From Pseudomonadota bacterium (GTDB lineage Bacteria; Pseudomonadota; Alphaproteobacteria; Caulobacterales; Caulobacteraceae): a DNA stretch of 64,000 nucleotides. The notes below the pieces were generated by a model that was not told where the DNA came from, made no database searches, and worked only from the letters and a program-made list of their open reading frames with translations. The position numbers and the translations under genes are program-made. The stretch lies in the NCBI GenBank assembly GCA_019348195.1, contig JAHWJX010000002.1, positions 1 through 64,000 on the forward strand. The letters run 5' to 3'. Shown one piece after another: positions 41,298-49,875 of this stretch; position 1 is the first letter of the stretch, and each line of letters begins with the position of its first letter.

Positions 41298-43901
41298 TCA
41301 GGCGAGGGCTTTCTCTGCGAGTTCGAGGACGTTCGCCGACAGCCCGGGCGTGTCGACCAGACGCTGGAGTTGGGCGCGGAGCCGGCCGGCGAGCTCGGGC
41401 GTCAGTCGCCGCCAGGCGCCCAGCGGCTCGATCAGGCGGGCGGCGGTCTTGGGGTTCAGCGCGTCGGTCAGGATGATCTGGTCGACGAGGAAACCGTGAC
41501 CGGAGCCGTCCGGAGCATGCAAGGCGGCCAGGTTGCTGCTGAAGCCCTGGACCAGGGCGCGCAGCCGGTTGGGGTTGCGGCGGTCGAAGGCGGGATGGGT
41601 CAGCAGGCCCAAGACGCGGCCCAGCACCCCGGGCTCGGGCGCGCGCGCCTGGATGGAGAACCACTTGTCAATGGCGAGAGGCTCGTGCGCCCAGCGCACG
41701 TAGAAGGCCGCCAGCGCCTCGTCGTAGGTTGCGCCCCCGATCTCGGCCAGGGCGTCCAGACCGGCGAGCGCGTCCGTCATGTTGGAAGCGTCGGCGAAGT
41801 GCGCCTGGGCCCGGGCCGCAGCATCGTGACCCCGGGTTGCGGTGAGGAGGTGCAGCGCCGCATTGCGCAACGCGCGCCGGCCCGCCGAGTCCGCATCGGG
41901 GGAATAAGGAGCATGGGACGCGAGCGCATCGTGAAGTCGGGCCAGAGGGGCCGAGAGCGTTTCGCCCAGAACGGTGCGGAGAGCCTCGCGCGCGGTGTGA
42001 ACCGCTGCAGGGTCGTACGGCGCGCGCAGGAGGGACAGGTCGCCCTCGCTGGGCGGGCTCAGCAGCAGGGCCTTGAAGGCGGCTTCGGCGGACTGGTCGG
42101 CCAGTGCGCGCCCGACGGCCTCGGCCCAGCGGCGTTCGCCGGCGGCGTCCGGGTCTCCGGCCGCGCGGCGCAGCCCGAGGTCGGCCGCGAGGGTCTGGCC
42201 GGCTTCCCAGCGGTTGAACAGGTCCGGGTCGCCGGCCAGCAGCACGTAGCGGTCGTCGTCGGGCGCGTCCGTCGAGAGCCGGACGGGGGCGGAGAAGCGG
42301 CGCAGCGCCGAGACCACGGGCGGGGTTGTGATGTCGTGCAGGCGTACGCGGGTCCGCCCCGCGTCCAGCACGATCACTGTTTCTTCGCTGGGGCGGCCGT
42401 CGCGCGTAAAGGCGAGCGGTCGGCCGTCGCCGTCCAGCAGACCCAGGCGGATGGGGATCGGCACGGGAGCGGAGTCTTCCTGGCGGCCCTCCGGCGCAGT
42501 CTGGTCCAAGGTGAGGTCGAGCGCCCCGGTCTCGGGATCGTAGGCGGATTGAAGCTGGACGGCAGGTGTGCCCGGCTGGGCGTACCAACGCAGGAACGAG
42601 GAAAGGTCCTGGCCGGAGATCTCGGCGAAACAGGCCACGAACTGCTCCATGGTGGCCGCCGTGCCGTCCAGACGCTCGAAGTACAGATCGCAGCCGCGGC
42701 TGAACGCCTCTTCGCCGACCAGGGTGCGCAGGACGCCGATCAGCTCGGCGCCCTTTTCATAGACGGTGGCGGTGTAGAAGTTGTCGATGGCGATGTAGCT
42801 GGACGGGCGCACGGGATGGGCCAGCGGCCCGGCGTCCTCGGGGAATTGGCGGGCGCGCAGGGCGCGGACGTCCTTGATGCGTTGAACCGCGGCCGAGCGC
42901 TGATCCGCCGAGAAGCCCTGGTCGCGATAAACGGTGAAGCCTTCCTTGAGGCAGAGCTGGAACCAGTCGCGGCAGGTGATGCGGTTGCCCGTCCAGTTGT
43001 GGAAGTATTCGTGGGCCACAACGCTTTCGATGCGCTCGTAATCAGCGTCGGTGGCGGTGTCGGGATCGGCCAGGAGCAGGCTGGAGTTGAAGATGTTCAG
43101 CCCCTTGTTCTCCATCGCCCCGAAGTTGAAGTCGCGCACGGCTACGATCATGAACAGGTCGAGGTCGTACTCGCGGCGGTAGGCGCGCTCATCCCAGGCC
43201 ATGGCCCGCTTTAGGGCGTCCAGCGCATAGGTCGCCCGCGCGGTTTGGCCGGGATCGACGTAAACCTCGAGCTTGACCTCGCGACCGGAAGCGGTGGTGA
43301 AACGGTCCTCGAGAACGTCCAACTCGCCCGCCACCAAGGCGAACAGATAGGCCGGTTTAGGGAAGGGGTCGCGCCAGACGGCGTAATGGCGACCCTCGGG
43401 CGTCTCGCCGGATTCGAGGCGGTTGCCGTTGGCGAGCAGGCGTGGATAGACCCGGTCGGCTTCAATCCGGACGGTGTAGCGGGCCAGGACGTCGGGGCGG
43501 TCGGGAAAGAAGGTGATCTTGCGGAAGCCCTCGGCCTCGCACTGGGTGCAGAAGCGGCCGCCGGAGATGTAAAGCCCTTCCAGGGCCGTGTTGGCGGAGG
43601 GATCGATCTCGACCTCCGTCTCCAAGGCGAAGGCGTCCGGCGGAGTGGGGAGGGTGAGGCCGTCCGCCTCCAGGACGTAGTCGGCCGGTTCAAGCCGACG
43701 GCCGTCCACGGCCAGGGAGATCAGGCGGAGGTTCCGGCCGTCCAGGCGGAGCGCGCCCGCCGTGTTCCGTCGCAGCTGCAAGCGCGCGCGCACTCGGGTG
43801 GCGGAGGGCTGAAGGTCGAAACTCAGCTCGACCTCGTCGACGAGAAAGGCGGGGGGACGATAGTCGGCCAGGCGGACGGCTTGGGGCGTGTCGGTGCGCA
43901 T
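41298..43901 (-). CDS. pepN: aminopeptidase N (M1 family)
   Basis: The product has 867 residues. With the start at 43901 the motif GAMEN falls at 261-265, the zinc motif HEYFH at 297-301 and the third ligand Glu at 320, the same numbering as E. coli PepN, which supports this start over the upstream one at 43970. It is a cytosolic zinc metalloprotease that trims N-terminal residues of peptides. 128 bp separate it from the downstream kinase gene on the same strand. Confidence 0.96.
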   Translation of the reverse strand: MRTDTPQAVRLADYRPPAFLVDEVELSFDLQPSATRVRARLQLRRNTAGALRLDGRNLRLISLAVDGRRLEPADYVLEADGLTLPTPPDAFALETEVEIDPSANTALEGLYISGGRFCTQCEAEGFRKITFFPDRPDVLARYTVRIEADRVYPRLLANGNRLESGETPEGRHYAVWRDPFPKPAYLFALVAGELDVLEDRFTTASGREVKLEVYVDPGQTARATYALDALKRAMAWDERAYRREYDLDLFMIVAVRDFNFGAMENKGLNIFNSSLLLADPDTATDADYERIESVVAHEYFHNWTGNRITCRDWFQLCLKEGFTVYRDQGFSADQRSAAVQRIKDVRALRARQFPEDAGPLAHPVRPSSYIAIDNFYTATVYEKGAELIGVLRTLVGEEAFSRGCDLYFERLDGTAATMEQFVACFAEISGQDLSSFLRWYAQPGTPAVQLQSAYDPETGALDLTLDQTAPEGRQEDSAPVPIPIRLGLLDGDGRPLAFTRDGRPSEETVIVLDAGRTRVRLHDITTPPVVSALRRFSAPVRLSTDAPDDDRYVLLAGDPDLFNRWEAGQTLAADLGLRRAAGDPDAAGERRWAEAVGRALADQSAEAAFKALLLSPPSEGDLSLLRAPYDPAAVHTAREALRTVLGETLSAPLARLHDALASHAPYSPDADSAGRRALRNAALHLLTATRGHDAAARAQAHFADASNMTDALAGLDALAEIGGATYDEALAAFYVRWAHEPLAIDKWFSIQARAPEPGVLGRVLGLLTHPAFDRRNPNRLRALVQGFSSNLAALHAPDGSGHGFLVDQIILTDALNPKTAARLIEPLGAWRRLTPELAGRLRAQLQRLVDTPGLSANVLELAEKALA

Positions 43902-44286
43902 GAGCCTAGATGGAGCGGCCATGGCCGGGGGAGCAACCGGCCTGAGCGGGTCACCGGCGGTTTTTCGCACGCGGTGACGCCCGATCGAGCGAGCGGTTGA
44001 AAACAGCGCCTGGCGGGTCGGACGGCCCGCGGGGCGGCGGCCGAGGAGGCCGGCGCCTCGCCGCCGCCGGCCGCCTCAAGCCCCAGCCGTCTCGTCCGTC
44101 ACAGCTGAGGCGGGGGTGGAGATAGCGGGTGTTGAAGCCGATCGGGGAGTAGCGGGGGAGAGTCAGGACGCCCTAGCTGCGCCGATCCCGGTCACCCCCC
44201 AAGTCCGCGGGCCGTAGCATCCGTGGCCAAGCTTCCGAGCTTGGCGGCGGGCCGGGCGAAGGTCCTCTACGCCCGCTCCGGGCAGG
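43902..44286. other. 385-bp gene-free stretch with two hairpins
   Basis: No plausible coding frame is seen. At 44034-44069 a 13-bp stem (one bulged base, 9-nt loop) is formed by GGCGGCGG-type sequence pairing across CCTCG. At 44227-44244 CCAAGCT pairs with AGCTTGG around TCCG. Neither has a T tract on the minus strand. They may end the 44287-44856 transcript or belong to the pepN leader. Confidence 0.5.
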
Positions 44287-44856
44287 TCAGGCCGCCGCCA
44301 CGTCGTTCGCGGCGAGGGCGGCCGTGGGCTGTTCGGTGATCCGGCGCAGTACGGCGGCGGCCTGGCGAGCCAGCTTGAGAACCTCGGCTGGAACTTCGTC
44401 GGGGTTCTCGGAGCCGAAGTCGGCCAAGTCGCGGGCGAGGCGGACGAGCTTGGGGGCGGCGGCGATCATGCGCGCCTGATGCTCCATCCTCTCGGGGTCA
44501 CGGTCGTATTCGGCCCCCGGCACGCGCCAGCCGCCCCAGTCCTGCTGGTCGGTGACCACGATGGGAAAGGTGCCCGGGAAGGGGTGGTGCGCGCAATGTT
44601 CCTCGTTCTGCCACTTGTTGCGCGCGCGCAACACGCGCCAATCGCCCTGGTCCGCATCGGCGGTGGGCTCGTCGTCGCGACCGTCCGCGCGCAGTTCATG
44701 GGCCACGAACTCGCGGCCCAGGCCCACGTCGTAGGTGATGCGCACCGGTTCGTCAAAGCCCTTGGCCCAGACGGGCGTGACCTTGTCGATGACGGCGAAG
44801 GTGCCCACGGTCTCTACCCAGACGCGCTGATTACGATGAAATACGGCCTTCGCCAT
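44287..44856 (-). CDS. conserved hypothetical protein
   Basis: The product has 189 residues. The start MAKAVFHRNQRVWVETVG at 44856 is chosen because the upstream part of the open frame is low-complexity. The N-terminal half looks like a small beta domain (VETVGTFAVIDKVTPVW, EPVRITYDVGLGREF), followed by QNEEHCAHHPFPGTFPIVVT and an amphipathic helical C-terminus (RMIAAAPKLVRLARDLADFG). I recall similar unnamed proteins in Caulobacterales but no function. No membrane segment or signal peptide is seen. Confidence 0.72.
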   Translation of the reverse strand: MAKAVFHRNQRVWVETVGTFAVIDKVTPVWAKGFDEPVRITYDVGLGREFVAHELRADGRDDEPTADADQGDWRVLRARNKWQNEEHCAHHPFPGTFPIVVTDQQDWGGWRVPGAEYDRDPERMEHQARMIAAAPKLVRLARDLADFGSENPDEVPAEVLKLARQAAAVLRRITEQPTAALAANDVAAA

Positions 44857-45000
44857 GACGCCCCCGCCTGCCCGCCCTGCTGGCGGTGTTGCGGCGACCA
44901 TGAACGGGATTGATTGACGGGGGGTGTAAGGGAGGCGTGGGACGTGCGAGGAGGGCTCCGCTGAACCCTCCCCCACGCTCGGATCGCACGCGCGAGCGCG

Positions 45001-45438
45001 TCAGGCGGTGGTCTGGTTCCCGCTGCCGCCCGGCTCGCTGATCTCTTCCAAGGTGCGGCCCACGATCTTGGCGCGATGCTCCTGGGCCAGGTCGCCCAGC
45101 GAAATGATCCCGACCAGGTCCTTATTTTCGTCGACCACGGGCAGCCGGCGGATCTGGTGGTCGGCCATCTTGTCCGCGGCCTGGTTCAGGTCGTCGCTGG
45201 CCAGGACGTATTCCAGGTTGCCCGTCATGATGCGGCTGATCGGGGCGCTGTTCTCCAGACCCTGGGCCACGCCGCGCACCGCGATATCGCGGTCGGTGAC
45301 CATGCCCTGGATGCGACGACCGTCGCAGACGGGCAGGGCGCCCACGTCCAGCTCCGCCATCTTCTGGGCGACGCTCTGGATCGAGTCGTTCGGGTTCGCG
45401 ATCTGTACGTCGCGGCTCATCACGTCGGCGATCTTCAT
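45001..45438 (-). CDS. protein with a pair of CBS domains
   Basis: The product has 145 residues. Two CBS motifs are present: MKIADVMSRDVQIANPNDSI with ALPVCDGRRIQGMVTDRDI, and ISRIMTGNLEYVLASDDLNQ with RLPVVDENKDLVGIISLGDL. Stand-alone CBS pairs bind adenosine nucleotides and are often stress-induced. AAGGAGA precedes the ATG. A GGAAC-type promoter candidate lies just upstream. Confidence 0.92.
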   Translation of the reverse strand: MKIADVMSRDVQIANPNDSIQSVAQKMAELDVGALPVCDGRRIQGMVTDRDIAVRGVAQGLENSAPISRIMTGNLEYVLASDDLNQAADKMADHQIRRLPVVDENKDLVGIISLGDLAQEHRAKIVGRTLEEISEPGGSGNQTTA

Positions 45439-45468
45439 GGCTGTGTCTCCTTGTCGACCTTGCGAAAC

Positions 45469-45494
45469 AACCCGCGGCGGGCGGTCAAGGTTCC
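45469..45494 (-). promoter_or_regulatory. candidate EcfG (general stress) promoter for the CBS gene
   Basis: On the minus strand GGAAC (45494-45490) is followed by a 17-nt spacer and GGTT (45472-45469). The alphaproteobacterial EcfG/SigT consensus is GGAAC-N16/17-CGTT, so one base differs. It is 31 bp upstream of the ATG. Confidence 0.4.
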
Positions 45495-45496
45495 GC

Positions 45497-45859
45497 TTAG
45501 TCCGGGCTGATCGCGCCCAGGAGAAAGGCGCCCAGGAGCACGGCGGCGATCAAGGCCACGGCGACCCACAGCCATGGGGCGCGCGGGGTGCGCTCATTGG
45601 CGAAATTGGGATCGCGGGCCTGAGCGCCCGGGCGCAGCGGCTCGGGCGTAAGGCCCTGGCCGGCCACGCCGCCGCCGGCCTCGTCGTCGGTGCCGGTTTG
45701 GGCGCTCCAAGCGTCGCGATGGGCGACCCGGTCGCCGGTCAGCCCCGCGCTGGTGGCGCCCCAGTCCTGCTGCGCCCGCGCGCCCGGGTGCGCGGTGGGA
45801 CCCTTGCCGGCGTCATCGTCCTTCATGTCAGGCAGGCTGTGGGCGTCCGTCTCCGGCAT
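45497..45859 (-). CDS. small tail-anchored membrane protein, hypothetical
   Basis: The product has 120 residues. The start at 45859 has GAGGAA 6 nt upstream. About 95 hydrophilic residues rich in Asp, Gly and Ala (MPETDAHSLPDMKDDDAGKG) are followed by one C-terminal helix (APWLWVAVALIAAVLLGAFL) and a six-residue end. I recognise no family. Its position between the receiver gene and the CBS gene, with a GGAAC box upstream, suggests a stress-regulated protein (inference). Confidence 0.7.
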   Translation of the reverse strand: MPETDAHSLPDMKDDDAGKGPTAHPGARAQQDWGATSAGLTGDRVAHRDAWSAQTGTDDEAGGGVAGQGLTPEPLRPGAQARDPNFANERTPRAPWLWVAVALIAAVLLGAFLLGAISPD

Positions 45860-45885
45860 GGTCGTGTTCCTCGTGTCGCAACACA

Positions 45886-45910
45886 AGCGCTCGGACCGGG
45901 GAGGCGTTCC
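45886..45910 (-). promoter_or_regulatory. candidate EcfG (general stress) promoter for the small membrane protein gene
   Basis: On the minus strand GGAAC (45910-45906) is followed by a 16-nt spacer and CGCT (45889-45886), one base from GGAAC-N16-CGTT. It directly abuts the stop codon of the receiver gene and is 27 bp upstream of the ATG at 45859. Confidence 0.35.
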
Positions 45911-46363
45911 TCAGTGGGCCACCCGCCAACGCGCGGCGAAGGCCGGTGAGATGTCGAGACCTGGAGGCGGGGAGCGTCCGCCGCAGTCGTTCCGGAGACA
46001 GGCGCAGACGAAGTCCAGCGCGCGGCGGATGCCGTGTTCGGAGTAGGGCTTCGAGATCACCCCGCAGGCGCCGGCGAAGTCGGCCGGCAGGCGCTGCTTG
46101 TTGGCGGTCATGAACAGCACCACAGCGCCGCAGTCGTTGGTCAGGGTGCGGGCCGCGTCCACGCCGCTCGGGCCGTCCTGCAGATGGACGTCGACCAGGG
46201 CTAGGTCCGGGCGGTGGCGGCCGGCCAGGGTGACCGCTTCGCCGGACTCCATCGCGTGGCCCACCACGTGGTGGCCGGCTTCGGCCAGCATGTGCTCCAG
46301 CTCGACGGCCAGGAGCACTTCGTCCTCCACAATGAGGATGTCCATCTGATCAACCGCGGTCAT
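45911..46363 (-). CDS. single-domain response regulator, LovR-like
   Basis: The product has 150 residues, a receiver without an output domain. The acidic pocket is VEDE (12-15), phospho-Asp58 is in LALVDVHLQDG, Thr86 in LFMTANK and Lys105 in VISKPY. The C-terminal 25 residues are Pro/Cys-containing and unstructured. GGAG precedes the ATG, which overlaps the kinase stop (ATGA). In Caulobacter LovR is encoded next to LovK and drains phosphate from the general stress phosphorelay; synteny here supports the same role. Confidence 0.85.
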   Translation of the reverse strand: MTAVDQMDILIVEDEVLLAVELEHMLAEAGHHVVGHAMESGEAVTLAGRHRPDLALVDVHLQDGPSGVDAARTLTNDCGAVVLFMTANKQRLPADFAGACGVISKPYSEHGIRRALDFVCACLRNDCGGRSPPPGLDISPAFAARWRVAH

Positions 46364-47469
46364 GCGGGCTCCAAGGGCAGGGTGATGCGGGCCGACACGC
46401 CCGGTTCGTTGTTGCGCCAGTTGATGACGGCGCCGAGCTGGCGGCTCAGGATGTCGACGATGCCCGCCTGGCCGCCCAGGTGCGACCGTAGCTGGTCGAC
46501 GTCGGCCTGGCCGTCATCACTGAGCTCGATGGTGCAGCGGTGGTTCTCGCGACGCAGGGACACAAGCAGACGGCCGGACCGCCCTGGCGGGAAACCATCG
46601 TTCAGCGCGTGGGCGAGGATCTCATTGATGAGCAGGGCGAGGGGGGCTGCGCGAGCCGCCTCCGCATCGATCCTCTCCAGCTCGAAACAGACGTCCACTT
46701 CCGCCTTGGGCGTGCGGCCGACAAGGTCGTCGACGAGATCGCGCAGGAACCGCGCCACGTCGAATCGCGCCGCGTTGTCGGTTTGGAACAGGCCGCGGTG
46801 AGCGGCGGCGACCGCGCTGATCCGGTCCTGCACCAGTCGAAGCGCCGCCCTGACGCTCGGGTCGGCGGTGCGTCGGCTTTGAAACTGGATGAGGGAGGTG
46901 ATCAGCTGAAGATTGTTCTTCACCCGGTGTTCGACCTCGTGCAGGAGCAGGGTCTTCTGTTCGGCGGTGGTGCGCAGGTTGTCGGTGCGCTGCTGCACGG
47001 CCGCTTCCAGCTCGTCGTTTGCACGCACCAGGGCGGACTCGCGAGACTTGCGGGGCGTGATGTCCAGGTGGGAAGCGAACCAATAGGCGATCCGGCCGTC
47101 CGGGCCTCGAACCGGGCTCATGAACATCCCGTTCCAGAAGGGCGAGCCGTCCTTTCGATAGTTCAGGAGCTCCACCGAGAGCTCCCGGCCGGCGTTCAGC
47201 GCCTCGCGCACGGCCTGGGTGGTGGCCGGGTCGGTCTCTGGACCCCGAAGAAAGCGGGGATTGCGGCCCAGCACCTCTTCGGCCGGGTAACCCGTCAGGG
47301 CGGTGAAGGCGTCGTTCACAAAGACGATGGCGTGATCGCGGTCGCCTCCCGCGGTGACCAGCATCGGCAGCCGGGCCCCCCGCAGAGCGGCGCCGCCCAG
47401 GTCGTTGGCGGCGCTGGACCGGGTCAATCGTTCGACGGCGTCGACGGTAGGCGGGAACGCAGTGGACAT
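46360..47469 (-). CDS. LovK-like histidine kinase with a cysteine-less LOV/PAS domain
   Basis: The product has 369 residues if started at the ATG at 47469; a GTG at 47508 is possible. A LOV-like PAS domain covers about 35-140: ALTGYPAEEVLGRNPRFLRG, VREALNAGRELSVELLNYRK, DGSPFWNGMF, FASHLDIT. In photoactive LOV domains GRN is followed by Cys; here it is Pro71. Flavin-contact residues Asn70, Arg72, Arg88, Asn103 and Asn113 remain, but the Gln positions are Arg75 and His134. A HisKA_2 domain follows with His181 (VEHRVKNNLQ) and an ATPase domain (NEILAHALNDGFP). Size and layout match LovK. Confidence 0.87.
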   Translation of the reverse strand: MSTAFPPTVDAVERLTRSSAANDLGGAALRGARLPMLVTAGGDRDHAIVFVNDAFTALTGYPAEEVLGRNPRFLRGPETDPATTQAVREALNAGRELSVELLNYRKDGSPFWNGMFMSPVRGPDGRIAYWFASHLDITPRKSRESALVRANDELEAAVQQRTDNLRTTAEQKTLLLHEVEHRVKNNLQLITSLIQFQSRRTADPSVRAALRLVQDRISAVAAAHRGLFQTDNAARFDVARFLRDLVDDLVGRTPKAEVDVCFELERIDAEAARAAPLALLINEILAHALNDGFPPGRSGRLLVSLRRENHRCTIELSDDGQADVDQLRSHLGGQAGIVDILSRQLGAVINWRNNEPGVSARITLPLEPA

Positions 47470-47613
47470 TGCGACGTGGACAAAGCCTTTAGGTAGGCGT
47501 GCCGACACAAGCCGCGGTGGAGCCGAAAGTTCCCGTCCGGCGTGAGGGAAGTTAACCTTTGCGCGAAATTGCGCGTACGTCAGAGCGAGGGCGCTCAGCT
47601 TGGCCGAACCGGC

Positions 47614-48432
47614 TCAGCCGAAGGGCACCACCTTGTTGGCCGCGTCGTGGCCGATATCGGCTTGCCCCAGCACCGGGATGCCGGATCGCTCGCACCATTC
47701 CCGCGCGATCGCGTCTTCGTCGCGCCCGAACTCGGGATCGTTGGGGACGACCTGGTTGAACCGGCCCAGCCGGATGCCCGCAACGCGCCGCACCCGCGGA
47801 TTGCTCGTGAGCTGCCAGAGCATCCGGTCGGCGCGGTAGGTGGGCTCCGCCACCTCTTCCAGCATCAGGACCCGCCCTTCGAAATCTGGCTCCCACGGCG
47901 TCCCCAGCAATCCGCTGACGATGGCGATATTGAAGGCCAGGGCGGGGCGCGGATCGTCCCAGAGGCTGGGCTCGAGTGCGGAAGGATCGCCTTCCACAAG
48001 CCAGCTCAGCGCCCGCAACGCGGCCTGCTCACCGCCGTCGCGCCGGATGTCGTCCACCATGGGGCCATGCGCCGCGCCCTCGAAGCCCGCGCGGCGGAGC
48101 GCGGCCAGCAGCACGCCGCCATCGCTGTAGCCTAGGTAGCGTTTGCTCCGGGCCGCCGGCTCCAGCCGGCCTAGCGCCGCCTCCACCATGCGGCCGGAGC
48201 CGTAGCCGCCCCGCGCGAACCACACGGCGTCCACCCGAGGATCGTTCGCCGCTTCGGCGAAGGCGGCCGCGCGCGCGGCGTCCGGCCCGGCGAAGTGGCC
48301 GTCCTGGAGGAAGCATTGGGCGTGGAAGACCAGCTCCACCGCTGCGCCCCAACGCTCGGAGGCCACCATCCGCGCCCGCTCGGCCGTTTCCGGCGAGATG
48401 GGACGGCTGGGGGCTGTGACGGCGATCCTCAT
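47614..48432 (-). CDS. LD-carboxypeptidase (S66 family, LdcA-like)
   Basis: The product has 272 residues. S66 features are [20 protein letters not shown] at the start, the nucleophile region [20 protein letters not shown] (about 68-87), [15 protein letters not shown], and [18 protein letters not shown] (Glu) with a C-terminal His in [15 protein letters not shown]. It removes the terminal D-Ala from tetrapeptides during cytosolic murein recycling. The gene diverges from the mpl-like gene with 39 bp between starts, a functional pairing. Confidence 0.9.
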   Translation of the reverse strand: MRIAVTAPSRPISPETAERARMVASERWGAAVELVFHAQCFLQDGHFAGPDAARAAAFAEAANDPRVDAVWFARGGYGSGRMVEAALGRLEPAARSKRYLGYSDGGVLLAALRRAGFEGAAHGPMVDDIRRDGGEQAALRALSWLVEGDPSALEPSLWDDPRPALAFNIAIVSGLLGTPWEPDFEGRVLMLEEVAEPTYRADRMLWQLTSNPRVRRVAGIRLGRFNQVVPNDPEFGRDEDAIAREWCERSGIPVLGQADIGHDAANKVVPFG

Positions 48433-48471
48433 GACTTCCCCCGGGGCTCACCCTTCCCTACGATTCGGCGC

Positions 48472-49875
48472 ATGACTCGGGAAGCTTCAAGCCGATCCTC
48501 GCCTGCGGTCGCAGGCTCCTACTTCTTCTGCGGCGTCGGCGGCAGCGGCATGCTCCCGCTGGCGCTGATTCTTCAGGCCCGTGGCGCGCGCGTGGAGGGC
48601 TCCGACCGCGCGCTCGACCAGGGCCGCACCCCCGACAAGTTCGACGCGCTCCGTGCGCGTGGGATTGTCCTTCATCCACAGGACGGCTCAGGCCTGCGCG
48701 ACGCGTCCCAGATCCTGGTCGCCTCGGCCGCGGTGGAGGCCGACATCCCCGACGTGGCCGCAGCGCTCCGCGTGGGCGCCTCCCGCGTCAGTCGAGCCGA
48801 ACTCCTGGCCGATCTGTTCAACGCCGCCGCTGAGCGGATCGGTGTGGCGGGAACTAGCGGCAAGTCCAGCGTCACAGGCATGATCGCCGCCATCCTGCAT
48901 GCAATCGGCGGGCGCCCCACCGTGATGAACGGCGCGGAGATGAAGCTGTTCGGCGCCTCCGCCCTCCCTGGCGGGGGGGAGACCTTCGTCTCCGAGGTGG
49001 ACGAGTCGGACGGGTCCATCGCGCTGTACCGCCCCACGATCGCGGTGGTGAACAATGTGGCGCTGGACCACAAAACCATGGAGGAGCTTCGCGGCCTCTT
49101 CGCCGACTTCGTTCGGGGCGCCCGTACGGCTGTGTTGAACCTGGACAACCCGGAAACCGCGTCACTGGCGCGCGATCACCCGGGCGCGCTGACCTACAGC
49201 CTATCGGACCCGAAAGCTCAGCTTCTCGCGCAGGCGGTGCGGCCCACGTCCGACGGGATCGGCTTCACGGTGAACGGCCTGCCCGTGAAGCTTCAGGTTC
49301 CCGGCCGCCACAATGTGGCCAACGCGCTTGCCGCTCTCGCCGCTGCAACCGCGGTCGGTGTCCCGCTCGAGGACGCCGCCAGGGGTCTGGAGACCTTCTC
49401 GGGCATTCGCCGCCGGTTGGAGCTGGTGGGCGCGGCGGGCGGGGTCACCGTCATCGACGACTTCGCCCACAACCCCGACAAGATCACCGCCACCTTGTCC
49501 ACCCTGCACGCCTTTCCCGGCCGCCTCCTGCTGATGTTCCAGCCGCAAGGCTATGGCCCGCTACGCCTTTTTCGTTCGGAGTTCATCGAAACTCTCGCCG
49601 AACAGATGGGAGCGGAAGACGTCCTGCTCATGCCCGAGCCCGTTTATTTCGGCGGCACCGTGGACCGCTCCGTCGGCAGTCGGGAGATCGTCGAGGGCGT
49701 CGCCGCGCGCGGTCGCCATGCCGAAGCTCTGCCGGACCGTCCGGCCTGCGGCGAACGCCTGCTGCAACTGGCCCGCCCAGGCGACCGCATCGTGGTCATG
49801 GGCGCCCGCGACGACACCCTAACCCAGTTCGCCGCCGAACTGCTGGACCGGCTCAAGGCCTCGGCTTCGGCCTGA
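48472..49875 (+). CDS. mpl: Mur ligase family protein, UDP-N-acetylmuramate:tripeptide ligase-like (Mpl)
   Basis: The product has 467 residues. The N-terminal domain has [20 protein letters not shown] (17-36), then the ATP loop [19 protein letters not shown] (about 123-141), [46 protein letters not shown] and [19 protein letters not shown]. This is the MurC/Mpl group. Mpl, which reuses murein tripeptide, fits better than MurC because the gene stands alone beside an LD-carboxypeptidase gene and outside a division cluster. The distinction is an inference. Confidence 0.88.
   Translation: MTREASSRSSPAVAGSYFFCGVGGSGMLPLALILQARGARVEGSDRALDQGRTPDKFDALRARGIVLHPQDGSGLRDASQILVASAAVEADIPDVAAALRVGASRVSRAELLADLFNAAAERIGVAGTSGKSSVTGMIAAILHAIGGRPTVMNGAEMKLFGASALPGGGETFVSEVDESDGSIALYRPTIAVVNNVALDHKTMEELRGLFADFVRGARTAVLNLDNPETASLARDHPGALTYSLSDPKAQLLAQAVRPTSDGIGFTVNGLPVKLQVPGRHNVANALAALAAATAVGVPLEDAARGLETFSGIRRRLELVGAAGGVTVIDDFAHNPDKITATLSTLHAFPGRLLLMFQPQGYGPLRLFRSEFIETLAEQMGAEDVLLMPEPVYFGGTVDRSVGSREIVEGVAARGRHAEALPDRPACGERLLQLARPGDRIVVMGARDDTLTQFAAELLDRLKASASA

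Noticed and set aside
47529-47533. GGAAC box upstream of the LovK-like gene as an independent EcfG promoter
   Set aside because: The element at the right distance (GCTT or CTTG) departs from CGTT at two or more positions; it is mentioned only as supporting context.
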